Assembly (NCBI GenBank): GCA_015662065.1
Contig: DQUX01000267.1
Span: 1-13,498 of the forward strand
Length of the DNA stretch: 13,498 nt
Source: Anaerolineales bacterium
Lineage (GTDB): Bacteria > Chloroflexota > Anaerolineae > B4-G1 > DUEL01
Reading direction: 5' to 3'
Below the pieces are notes generated by a model. The model was given only the letters and a program-made list of their open reading frames with translations. It was not told the DNA's origin and did not search any database. This document shows, piece by piece, positions 5,237 through 12,108 of this stretch. The translations under genes were made by a program, and so were the position numbers. Numbering within the stretch: the stretch's first letter is position 1; each line of letters opens with the position of its first letter.

Positions 5237-6397
5237 TTACCCCATCGTATACCAGCTCCTTTCCACGTGCTCCACCAGTTGGTCCCACGACCGGCGGGCC
5301 CGTACGTCGCGGGCGGCGGCCTGCCCCATCCGCTCCCGCAGTGGGGTCTCTTCCAGCAGGTGAGCCACCGCCTCCGAGAACCGTTCGATGTCCCCCGGCT
5401 CCACCAGCCAGCCGGTCTCGCCGTGATGGATCACCTCGCGGATCTCTCCCACCCCCTCCGCCACCACCGGCACCCCGGCCGCCAGCAACTCCAGCAGCTT
5501 GACCGGGCACTTGGTCCGGTTGACCAGCGTGTCGTCGAAGGGGTAGATGGCCAGGGCGGCTTGGGCGAAATAGGTCGGCAGCTCCTCTGGCTTCACCCAC
5601 CCGGCGTACTCCACCGCCTCGTCCAGCCCGGCCTGCCGCGCCTCCTGCAACAGCTCCTCCTCCTCGCCGAAAAGCCCCTTCCCCACCACCAGCAGCCTTA
5701 TCTCCGGCATCCTCTCCCGCACTCGCCGCAGCACCTCCAACACGCGGGAGACGGGGAACTCGAAGAAGCGGGTGTAGAGGAGGATGCAGGGGACACGACG
5801 CGCCGAGTTTCGTCTGTCGCAGGTCGCAGGTCGCACTCCGTTGGGGATGTAGAAGACGCGGGAGGGGGGCACGCCGAGGGACCAGACCAGACTCTCCAGG
5901 GTCCGGCTGGCCACCGTGACGCCATCGGCGTGGGTGAGGCCCCATCGTTCCTGCCAGGCGAAGAAGGCCCGTTGGACGGGGGTGTAGGGGGCCAGGTCGT
6001 TCCAGCCGCCCGGCCCCTCCCAATCGTCGGTGTCCACCACCAGGCGGGGGCGACGGCGGCGGGGGAGGCGGTCCAGCAGCCAGTGGGCCAGGCCGCTGTA
6101 GGCCTTGGGCTTGAAGAGATGGACCACGTCCGGCCGGAGGGAGAGGGCGCGACGGACCAGGCGGAGGGCTGTGTGGAGATGGAAGAGGCCGGGAATGGGG
6201 GGGGGCAGAGGGATATTCTCAATGGCGACCCCCTCCTCCTCCCAGCGGAGCCCGGCCTCCTCGGGGGTCTGCCACGGGGGGAGCAACATCGTCACCGCGT
6301 GGCCTCGCGCGGCCAGCGCCTGGGCCATCGGAAGTGCCCGCACCGCCATCGTCCCTCGGGGGTGCAGGCCGAAGGGGCCGACCATCACGACGCGCAT
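5237..6397 (-). CDS. GT4-type (group 1) glycosyltransferase
   Basis: This 386-residue protein has the two Rossmann folds of GT-B enzymes. The N-terminal half starts MRVVMVGPFGLHPRGTM and includes RPDVVHLFKPKAYS (88-101) and DTDDWEGPGG (122-131). The C-terminal half has LLYTRFFEFPVSR, IRLLVVGKG (233-241) and the nucleotide-sugar motif KCPVKLLELLAAGVPVVAEG (296-315) with Glu303. The first Glu of the usual EX7E motif is replaced by Thr295, as in a subgroup with the KxPxKxxE pattern. It probably transfers a sugar from a nucleotide donor to a lipid, glycan or protein at the inner face of the membrane; the acceptor is unknown. It starts 2 nt after the glmS-like gene, so the two are co-transcribed. 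Three 7-bp repeats lie in its linker at residues 188-194. Confidence 0.88.
   Translation of the reverse strand: MRVVMVGPFGLHPRGTMAVRALPMAQALAARGHAVTMLLPPWQTPEEAGLRWEEEGVAIENIPLPPPIPGLFHLHTALRLVRRALSLRPDVVHLFKPKAYSGLAHWLLDRLPRRRRPRLVVDTDDWEGPGGWNDLAPYTPVQRAFFAWQERWGLTHADGVTVASRTLESLVWSLGVPPSRVFYIPNGVRPATCDRRNSARRVPCILLYTRFFEFPVSRVLEVLRRVRERMPEIRLLVVGKGLFGEEEELLQEARQAGLDEAVEYAGWVKPEELPTYFAQAALAIYPFDDTLVNRTKCPVKLLELLAAGVPVVAEGVGEIREVIHHGETGWLVEPGDIERFSEAVAHLLEETPLRERMGQAAARDVRARRSWDQLVEHVERSWYTMG
5816..5836. repeat. Three tandem 7-bp repeats inside the glycosyltransferase gene
   Basis: GTCGCAG occurs at 5816-5822 and 5823-5829, and GTCGCAC at 5830-5836. The 21 bp encode residues 188-194 in the linker between the two glycosyltransferase domains, just after the conserved IPNGV. 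Three units keep the frame; one unit more or less would break it. Confidence 0.85.
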
Positions 6398-6399
6398 TC

Positions 6400-8190
6400 T
6401 CAGTCCACCGTCAGCGTCTTGCTCAGGTTGCGGGGGAAGTCGGGGTCGTACCCTCGGGCCAGGCTGAGCCGGTACGACAGCAGTTGCAGGGGGAGGGTGG
6501 CCAGCAGGGGGTTGAGGAGCGGCCCGGCCTGGGGCAACACGATCAGGTCGTGGGCATTGGTGCGCAGGCGGGGATCTTCCTCCCCGATGACAATGGCCCG
6601 CCCTCCCCGGCAGGTGGTCTCATTGATGCCGCTGATAAGCAGGGGCACGTCCTCCGGCCCGGCGACGAAGATGACGGGGTACCCGTCATACACAGCGGAG
6701 AGGGGGCCGTGTTTGAACTCGGTGGAGAGCATCCCCTCGCAATGGGCGTAGGTGACCTCTTTGAGCTTCAGCGCTCCCTCCAGAGCGATGGGGTAGGTGA
6801 GGCCATACCCCAGGCAGTAGAGGTCATCCTGCCGGACCAGGGCCGGCTCCAGCGCCGCCACCTGGGGCTCGACCGCCGCCAGCGTCTCCTCCAGCAGGTC
6901 CGGCAGATGGGCCAGGTCGGCGGTGGGGTGGCCGCCCATTCGGAGGGCCAGGAACAGGAAGGCCACCGCCTGATTGGTGAAGGTCTTGGTGGCCGGCACG
7001 CTGATCTCGTAGCCGCAGGCCAGGGGGAGGTACCGCTCACTCTCGTTCATCAGGGTGGAGCCCAGGACATTGACCAGCCCGAGGATCCCCGTTCCCCGTT
7101 CCCGCGCGACCCGGATTCCGTTGAGCACATCCTTGGTCTCCCCGCTCTGGCTGACGAAGACCCCCACGTCCTCAGGTCCCAGCGCCGGCCCGTATTGGGC
7201 GATGAACTGGGGGGCCAGGACGGGGATGGCGGGGCGGCCGGCCAGGCGGGCCAGGTAGATCGCGCCCAACAGGCAGGCGTGGTAGCTGGTGCCACAGCCG
7301 ACCAGGTAGAGGTGGCGGGCCGTAGCCATCCGCTCGACCATCGGCGACACGTAGGAGGCGGCCTCCAGGAGCCGGATCAGCTCTCCGGCCACCTGGGGTT
7401 GTTCGTGGATCTCCTTGAGCATAAAGTGGGGATACCCGCCCTTTTCCACCGATTCCATACTGTCGGTGATCTCCTCCACCTCCCGCTCGATGATGTTCCC
7501 GTCTTCGACCCGCCGCAGCTCCACCCCGCCTGCTCGGAGAATCACGATCTCCCCATCCCGCACCCGCAGGATGCGGCGGGTGAGGGGCAGGATGGAGGGC
7601 AGGTCGGAGGAGACGCAAGCGGCCCCGTCCAGCAGGCCGGCCACTAGCCCAGATCCCTTCTTGATGGCGTACAGTCGGTCGTCGCCGGCCCTCCCGATGA
7701 CGAAGGCGTAGTCTCCTTCCAGGTCTTGATAGGCGCGGCGGATCGCCTCTATCATATCATGTCCCCGGTCCACGTACCGCTCCACGGCGTGGACGCAGGA
7801 CTCCCCGTCGTTGGTGGAGCGAACCGTCATTCCCTCGGCGATGAACTGCTCCCGCAGCTCGACGTTGTTGACCACATTGCCGTTGTGGGCGCCGACCAGG
7901 TCGCCGTCGGAATCGAGATGGGGCTGGGCGTTGGTCTGGGAGGGAGCGCCGAAGGTGGCCCATCGGAGTTGGACGATGCCCCGTTGGCCCACCATTTCCG
8001 CGAATGCCAGACGCTCCGCCACCTTCTCTATCTTCCCCACGTCCTTGCGCAGGTCAATGGTGCCGTCGTCCCGCAGCGTAGCGCACCCCACCGAGTCGTA
8101 CCCCCGGTAGGAGAGCCGCCGCCCGGCCTCGATCAGGGTCTCGCCGAGTGGCTGTTCCTGCTCTACGACGATGCCGAAGATTCCGCACAT
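6400..8190 (-). CDS. GlmS-like glutamine amidotransferase/SIS-domain protein (divergent paralog)
   Basis: This 596-residue protein has the full GlmS layout: an N-terminal class II glutaminase domain (Cys2 in MCGIFGIV, RWATFG 76-81, HNG 102-104, DGE 128-130) and two SIS domains (CGTSYH 299-304, SQSGET 347-352, ATKTFTNQ 400-407, EGALKLKEVTYAHCE 471-485, KHGP 493-496, C-terminal NLSKTLTVD). The start at MCGIFG is required because Cys2 is the nucleophile; an in-frame ATG 30 nt upstream would bury it. It differs from the neighbouring GlmS at HTRWATHG (here QLRWATFG), NAHPH (NAQPH), SEFRYR (PQFIAQ) and AEGYPAGE (CEGMLSTE). Glu471, His483 and Lys591 are kept. It probably aminates a keto-sugar phosphate, perhaps not fructose-6-phosphate, for the glycosyltransferase 2 nt downstream; that role is inference. 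Confidence 0.87.
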   Translation of the reverse strand: MCGIFGIVVEQEQPLGETLIEAGRRLSYRGYDSVGCATLRDDGTIDLRKDVGKIEKVAERLAFAEMVGQRGIVQLRWATFGAPSQTNAQPHLDSDGDLVGAHNGNVVNNVELREQFIAEGMTVRSTNDGESCVHAVERYVDRGHDMIEAIRRAYQDLEGDYAFVIGRAGDDRLYAIKKGSGLVAGLLDGAACVSSDLPSILPLTRRILRVRDGEIVILRAGGVELRRVEDGNIIEREVEEITDSMESVEKGGYPHFMLKEIHEQPQVAGELIRLLEAASYVSPMVERMATARHLYLVGCGTSYHACLLGAIYLARLAGRPAIPVLAPQFIAQYGPALGPEDVGVFVSQSGETKDVLNGIRVARERGTGILGLVNVLGSTLMNESERYLPLACGYEISVPATKTFTNQAVAFLFLALRMGGHPTADLAHLPDLLEETLAAVEPQVAALEPALVRQDDLYCLGYGLTYPIALEGALKLKEVTYAHCEGMLSTEFKHGPLSAVYDGYPVIFVAGPEDVPLLISGINETTCRGGRAIVIGEEDPRLRTNAHDLIVLPQAGPLLNPLLATLPLQLLSYRLSLARGYDPDFPRNLSKTLTVD

Positions 8191-8214
8191 ATGCTCCTTT
8201 GCTCCCTTGCTCCC
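8191..8214. repeat. Tandem 8-bp repeats carrying the ribosome-binding site of the glmS-like gene
   Basis: On the minus strand GGGAGCAA occurs twice and AGGAGCAT once, in tandem, directly before ATG 8190. The last unit supplies AAGGAG with only 3 nt before the start codon. The repeat also creates the in-frame upstream ATG that could be mistaken for the start. Confidence 0.7.
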
Positions 8215-8227
8215 GCCCATTCAATGG

Positions 8228-8250
8228 TGTTGGTGCGACGCACCTACTCC
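8228..8250. repeat. Second copy of the stop-codon palindrome, at the glmS 3' end
   Basis: By my hand alignment this 23-bp segment matches 134-156 at 17 of 23 positions, sharing the core GTGCGACG/GCGCGACG and CCTAC. GGTGC-GAC-GCACC (8232-8244) forms a small perfect hairpin. As at the first copy, the TAG stop codon of the adjacent gene (glmS, complement of 8244-8246) is part of the element. Confidence 0.55.
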
Positions 8251-10088
8251 ACCGTCACACTCTTCGCCAGGTTCCGTGGTTGGTCCACATCACATCCCCG
8301 CCGCACTGCTAGGTGGTAGGCCAGCAGTTGCAGTGGGATGATGTTGACCACCGGGGAGAGGAGGGGCGGGGTCTCGGGGACGGTGAGCACGGAGTCGGCT
8401 TTCTCCGCGATGTCGGTGTCTCCCTCCGTCGCCAGGGCGATGACGGTGCCCTCCCGCGCCTTGACCTGCTCGATCTGGCTGATCATCTTATCGTAAACGG
8501 AGTCCCGCACGGCGATGGCGACCACCGGCATGGCCTCGTCGATCAAGGCGATGGGGCCGTGTTTCATCTCTCCCGCCGGATAGCCCTCGGCGTGGATGTA
8601 GGAGATCTCTTTAAGCTTTAGGGCTCCCTCCAGGGCGATAGGATAGTTGATGCCCCGGCCCAGGTACAGGAAGTGCTCCCGGTCGTAGAAGGTCTGGGCC
8701 AGTTGGGCGTACTCGTCTCCGTGGTCCAGCACTCGCCCCACCAGGTCCGGCAGGCGGGCCAGGTCGTCCACCCGTCGGCGGAGTTCATCGCTGGATAGCA
8801 CGCCCCGCAGCTCCCCCAGGTAGCAGCCCAGCAGGTAGAGGTCCACCAGGCTGGTGGTGAACGCCTTGGTGGAGGCGACGCCGATCTCTGGGCCGGCGTG
8901 CATCAGGATATGGCCGTCGGAGATGCGGTGGGCCTGGCTGCCGATGACGTTGACGATGGACCACAGCCGCGCCCCCTTGCGTCGGCCCTCCTCCATCGCC
9001 GCCAGGGTGTCCACCGTCTCCCCGCTCTGGGTGATGGCCAGGACCACCGTGCGCTTGTTGATCAGGGGGTTCCGGTAGCGGAACTCGGAGCCGTAGTCCA
9101 CCTCCACCGGCAGGGAGGCCAGCGTCTCGATGAGGAACTTGCCCACCAGTCCGGCGTAGGCGGAGGTGCCGCAGGCGATGATGACCATCTTCTCCAGATC
9201 GTGGGCTTCCTCGGGCGTGAGGGTCAGCCCCTCCAGGCGTACCCGTCCGTTCTCGAAGTCGGCCCGGCCACGGATGGTATCGGTGATCGAGCGGGCTTGC
9301 TCGTAGATCTCCTTTTGCATAAAGTGGCGGTACGGCTCCTTGGCCGCCGCCACCGGGTCCCAGGGGATGGTGTGGACCTCGAAGGGGACCGGGGTGCCTT
9401 CCAGCGTCTCCACCCGTACCTCGCGCCGGGTCACGGTGGCCAACAGGCGGTCCTCCAGGAAGACCATCTGCCGGGTGTGTTCCAGGATGGCGGGGATGTC
9501 GGAGGCGACGAAGTTCTCCCCGTCGCCCAGGCCCACGGTCAGCCCGCCGGCGTTGCCCAGCCGGGCGGCGAGGAGCCGGTCCGGGTGGCGGCGGCTGAGG
9601 AAGAGGAAGGCATTGGCGCCCTTGACCCGCTTCAGAGCCCGCCGGACTGCCGTCTCCAGGTCGGCCCCGCCGGCCAGGTAGCCCTCGATCAGGTGGACCA
9701 CGACCTCGGTGTCGGTGTCGGAGGCAAAAGTGTGCCCCTCGGCCTCCAGTTCCTCCCGCAGGGCGCGGAAGTTCTCGATGATCCCGTTGTGGACGACGGC
9801 GACCTGACCGCCGGGACCCAGGTGGGGGTGGGCGTTGCGCTCGCAGGGCTCCCCGTGGGTGGCCCAGCGGGTATGGCCGATGCCGATGTTGCCGGAAAGA
9901 GGCTCGGCCTGCACCTTTTCGGCCAGCCGGGCCAGCTTCCCGGCCTCCCGGCGCACGCCGATGGGGCCATCCTCCTGTGCAACCGCCAGCCCGGCGGAGT
10001 CGTATCCCCGGTATTCCAGCCGTTTCAACCCCTCAAGGATGATGGGGGTTGCATCTCGCTCTCCCACGTAACCGACAATGCCACACAT
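8244..10088 (-). CDS. glmS: Glutamine-fructose-6-phosphate aminotransferase (isomerizing)
   Basis: The 614-residue product is a standard GlmS. It makes glucosamine-6-phosphate from fructose-6-phosphate and glutamine, the first committed step to UDP-GlcNAc for peptidoglycan and other glycans, in the cytoplasm. The glutaminase domain shows Cys2, HTRWATHG (72-79), HNG (100-102) and SDTDTE (123-128). The isomerase domain shows CGTSAY (306-311), SEFRYR (334-339), TQSGET (353-358), STKAFTT (406-412), Glu487, His499, KHGP (509-512) and Lys609 in the C-terminal tail NLAKSVTVE. GGGAGG (complement of 10094-10099) stands 5 nt before ATG 10088. I see no glmS ribozyme: the 59-bp gap to the DUF512 gene is largely filled by 7-bp repeats. 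It is followed 53 bp later by the divergent paralog. Confidence 0.96.
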   Translation of the reverse strand: MCGIVGYVGERDATPIILEGLKRLEYRGYDSAGLAVAQEDGPIGVRREAGKLARLAEKVQAEPLSGNIGIGHTRWATHGEPCERNAHPHLGPGGQVAVVHNGIIENFRALREELEAEGHTFASDTDTEVVVHLIEGYLAGGADLETAVRRALKRVKGANAFLFLSRRHPDRLLAARLGNAGGLTVGLGDGENFVASDIPAILEHTRQMVFLEDRLLATVTRREVRVETLEGTPVPFEVHTIPWDPVAAAKEPYRHFMQKEIYEQARSITDTIRGRADFENGRVRLEGLTLTPEEAHDLEKMVIIACGTSAYAGLVGKFLIETLASLPVEVDYGSEFRYRNPLINKRTVVLAITQSGETVDTLAAMEEGRRKGARLWSIVNVIGSQAHRISDGHILMHAGPEIGVASTKAFTTSLVDLYLLGCYLGELRGVLSSDELRRRVDDLARLPDLVGRVLDHGDEYAQLAQTFYDREHFLYLGRGINYPIALEGALKLKEISYIHAEGYPAGEMKHGPIALIDEAMPVVAIAVRDSVYDKMISQIEQVKAREGTVIALATEGDTDIAEKADSVLTVPETPPLLSPVVNIIPLQLLAYHLAVRRGCDVDQPRNLAKSVTVE

Positions 10089-10106
10089 CTACACCTCCCG
10101 CTCAAC

Positions 10107-10183
10107 CACGTTCCACGCGCCACGAGACACGGAACACGGGACATGCGTCACATATCACGTGTTGCGTGTTGCGTGTTGCGTAG
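10107..10183. repeat. Array of eleven phased, degenerate 7-bp repeats
   Basis: Starting at 10107 the plus strand divides without gaps into eleven heptamers. The first eight begin with CA (mostly CACG, for example CACGAGA, CACGGAA, CACGGGA, CACGTGT). The last three are TGCGTGT, TGCGTGT and TGCGTAG. The array fills most of the gap upstream of glmS and runs through the stop codon into the last codons of the DUF512 gene, giving that protein its RNTQHATRDM ending. Heptanucleotide arrays of this kind are known from heterocystous cyanobacteria (STRR sequences). Confidence 0.75.
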
Positions 10184-11404
10184 TGCCCTCTCTACCCCCT
10201 CGATTCCCATCCCATCCAGCGTCTCCCCCTCTGGACCGCCGAACATCGCTGGCGGGAACATCAGCACCTCCCCCAGCTCTCGCTCCCGAAGCTGATCGAT
10301 CACGTCGCGTCCGGTCAGCAGCCCCGCCACCGTCACCGTCTCGCCGAAGAACCGGTTGGCCACCTCCATCACCTCGACCCCCGCCATTCCCTCCGTCATC
10401 CGGCGGAGCACCGGCGCGAAGAGCGTGCCTGTCACCAGGGTGACGGTCTCAGGTTTGAGGTTCACCCTTCCAGCCCGAAACCCTGAAACCTGAAACTCGG
10501 AACCCAGGAACCGCCGCACCATTCCGACGCCGTTCTCCGTCAGGTCCAGTCCATCGTAGGCCTCCGTCGGGGGGACCTCCTCCCCCAGCCGCAGATACCA
10601 CTCGTCGGAGAGGTAGGCGAACCGGACGCCCAGGCGGGGCAGGAGCCGCTGCTGCCACCCGGTCACTTGTTCGAAGACTGCCCGCGCCTCCCTCAGTGTG
10701 TGGACGCGGCAGCCGCCCCGGTGGTACTTGGTCAGCCCCACCGGCACTATGCTGACGGAGCGGACGCCCGGGTAGAGGTCCGTCAGGTCGCCGATGGAAC
10801 GATCTAGGTGCGGTCCGTCGTTCAGCTCCGGCACCACGACGATCTGGGTGTGGACCTCGATGCCCATCCCCGCCAGGCGGGCCAACTGGGCCATCACGTC
10901 CGGCGCGTTCTGGTTGCCGAATATCCGACGGCGCAGGTCGGGGTCGGTGGCGTGGACCGAGACGTAGAGGGGGCTCAGGTGCTGCTCGCCGATGCGGTCC
11001 CAGTCCTCCTCGGTCAGGTTGGTCAGCGTGATGTAGTTTCCGAAGAGGAAGGAGTGGCGGTAGTCGTCATCCTTGATATAGAGGGAGCGGCGCAGGCCGG
11101 GGGGCATCTGAGATACGAAGCAGAATGCGCAGCGGTTGTTGCAGCGGCGGACATCAACGTCGAAGGTGGGGTGGACAAACTCCAGCCCCAACGGCTCGTC
11201 GTAGCGGCGCTGTGCCTGAAAACTCATCTCCCGGCCGCCGCGGCGGACGCGGAGAACGAGCCGTTCCTCGGCTCCGTAGAAACGCACGTCGATCACGTCC
11301 CGCAGCGGGTGGTCGTTGATGGCGAACAACTCGTCCCCCGGTTGCAGGCCCAGTCGTTCCGCCAGGCTCCCGGAAGCCACAGAGGTGATCAGGCCGGACG
11401 GCAT
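10148..11404 (-). CDS. PDZ/radical SAM-like/DUF512 protein
   Basis: This 418-residue protein starts with a PDZ-like domain (MPSGLITSVASGSLAERLGL, PGDELFAIN; about 1-60), followed by a cluster motif CNNRCAFCF with Cys88, Cys92 and Cys95 typical of radical SAM-type iron-sulfur sites. The DUF512 region begins near VSIVPVGLTKYHRG (217-230) and contains ENGVGMVRRFL (290-300) and VTLVTGTLFAPVL (321-333). The family is widespread in Firmicutes, cyanobacteria and Chloroflexi, often near essential genes; its reaction is not established. The start overlaps the end of cmk by 16 bp, so the genes are coupled. Residues about 299-319 and the last ten residues are encoded by 7-bp repeats, so the natural C-terminus appears to have been replaced or truncated by the repeat array. 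Confidence 0.88.
   Translation of the reverse strand: MPSGLITSVASGSLAERLGLQPGDELFAINDHPLRDVIDVRFYGAEERLVLRVRRGGREMSFQAQRRYDEPLGLEFVHPTFDVDVRRCNNRCAFCFVSQMPPGLRRSLYIKDDDYRHSFLFGNYITLTNLTEEDWDRIGEQHLSPLYVSVHATDPDLRRRIFGNQNAPDVMAQLARLAGMGIEVHTQIVVVPELNDGPHLDRSIGDLTDLYPGVRSVSIVPVGLTKYHRGGCRVHTLREARAVFEQVTGWQQRLLPRLGVRFAYLSDEWYLRLGEEVPPTEAYDGLDLTENGVGMVRRFLGSEFQVSGFRAGRVNLKPETVTLVTGTLFAPVLRRMTEGMAGVEVMEVANRFFGETVTVAGLLTGRDVIDQLRERELGEVLMFPPAMFGGPEGETLDGMGIEGVERALRNTQHATRDM
10447..10509. repeat. 7-bp repeat insert inside the DUF512 gene
   Basis: Two perfect CCTGAAA units (10482-10488, 10489-10495) are flanked in phase by diverged heptamers such as CCGAAAC and CTCGGAA. TCAGGTTT (10449-10456) and AAACCTGA (10486-10493) form an 8-bp inverted repeat. 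The stretch encodes FQVSGFR and neighbours (residues about 299-319), a variable linker between two conserved DUF512 blocks. Confidence 0.7.
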
Positions 11405-12081
11405 TCCCGCTCCTCAACCAGACTCAGCACCCTATCCAGCGCCTCCTCGATGGTCAGCTCGGTTGTATCTACCACCACGGCCCCTTCGGGAACGCGGAGG
11501 GGGGAGATCGCCCGATGGCTGTCTATCTCATCCCGGCGACGCATCATCGCCAGGATCTCCTCGTAGTCCGCCGGTTCACCCCGCGCCTGCATCTCTCGGC
11601 ACCGACGCCACGCCCGTTCCTCCACCGTGGCGTCCAGGTAGACCTTCAGGTCGGCATCGGGCAGGACCACCGTGCCGATGTCCCGCCCGACCATCACGAT
11701 CCGTCCGTTGGCGGCCACCCGCCGCTGCTGTCGGACCATCTCCGTGCGCACGCCCCGGTAGGTGGAGACCAGAGAGACGTTGGCGTCTACATCCGGCCTA
11801 CGGATACTCCAGGTCACGTCCTCCCCGTCGGCCATAACGGTGTATTGGCGACCGTCTTCCACGGTGGGGGGAAGCACGTCGATGTGCAAGGTTGCGGCCA
11901 GCGCTGTGACCGCTTCTTCATTCTCCGGGGGGATCTCCCGTTTCAGCGCGACCCAGGTGACGGCCCGATACATTACGCCGGTGTCGAAGTAGAGATAACC
12001 CAGCCGCCGGGCAAGGAGTTCGCCGATGGTGCTCTTGCCCGAGGCGGCGGGTCCATCTATCGCAATCGTCGAGGGTCTCAA
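11389..12081 (-). CDS. cmk: Cytidylate kinase
   Basis: The 230-residue product has the P-loop IDGPAASGKS (8-17), the nucleotide-binding YFDTGVMYRAVTW (31-43), GRDIGTVVLPDADLKVYLDAT and the lid/late motifs RRRDEIDSHRAISPL typical of bacterial Cmk. It phosphorylates CMP and dCMP with ATP in the cytoplasm for nucleic-acid and phospholipid precursors. The start codon is TTG (complement of 12079-12081), with AAGGAG 12 nt upstream; no ATG, GTG or better TTG lies in frame nearby and the conserved IDGP begins at residue 8, so this start is well constrained. The gene lies 27 bp after rluB and overlaps the DUF512 gene by 16 bp. The rluB-cmk linkage is common in bacteria. Confidence 0.95.
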   Translation of the reverse strand: MRPSTIAIDGPAASGKSTIGELLARRLGYLYFDTGVMYRAVTWVALKREIPPENEEAVTALAATLHIDVLPPTVEDGRQYTVMADGEDVTWSIRRPDVDANVSLVSTYRGVRTEMVRQQRRVAANGRIVMVGRDIGTVVLPDADLKVYLDATVEERAWRRCREMQARGEPADYEEILAMMRRRDEIDSHRAISPLRVPEGAVVVDTTELTIEEALDRVLSLVEERECRPA

Positions 12082-12108
12082 AGTCTTTGTCGGCTCCTTG
12101 TGGTTTCC

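Noticed and set aside
5267..6751. Long plus-strand open frame (494 codons) opposite the glycosyltransferase and paralog
   Set aside because: It spans the ends of two well-supported minus-strand genes and has a His/Gln/Gly-rich composition typical of a shadow frame.
8191..8220. Upstream ATG (8220) for the glmS-like paralog
   Set aside because: Class II amidotransferases need Cys at position 2; only the ATG at 8190 gives this.
10089..10147. glmS ribozyme upstream of glmS
   Set aside because: The gap is too short and made of simple repeats, with no ribozyme core.
10107..10183. Heptamer array as a CRISPR or attachment site
   Set aside because: Units of 7 bp have no spacers and no cas or integrase gene is near.
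8898..10295. Long plus-strand open frame (465 codons) opposite glmS
   Set aside because: It is antisense to a clear GlmS, and composition reflects the GC-rich codon positions of that gene; no domain is recognisable.
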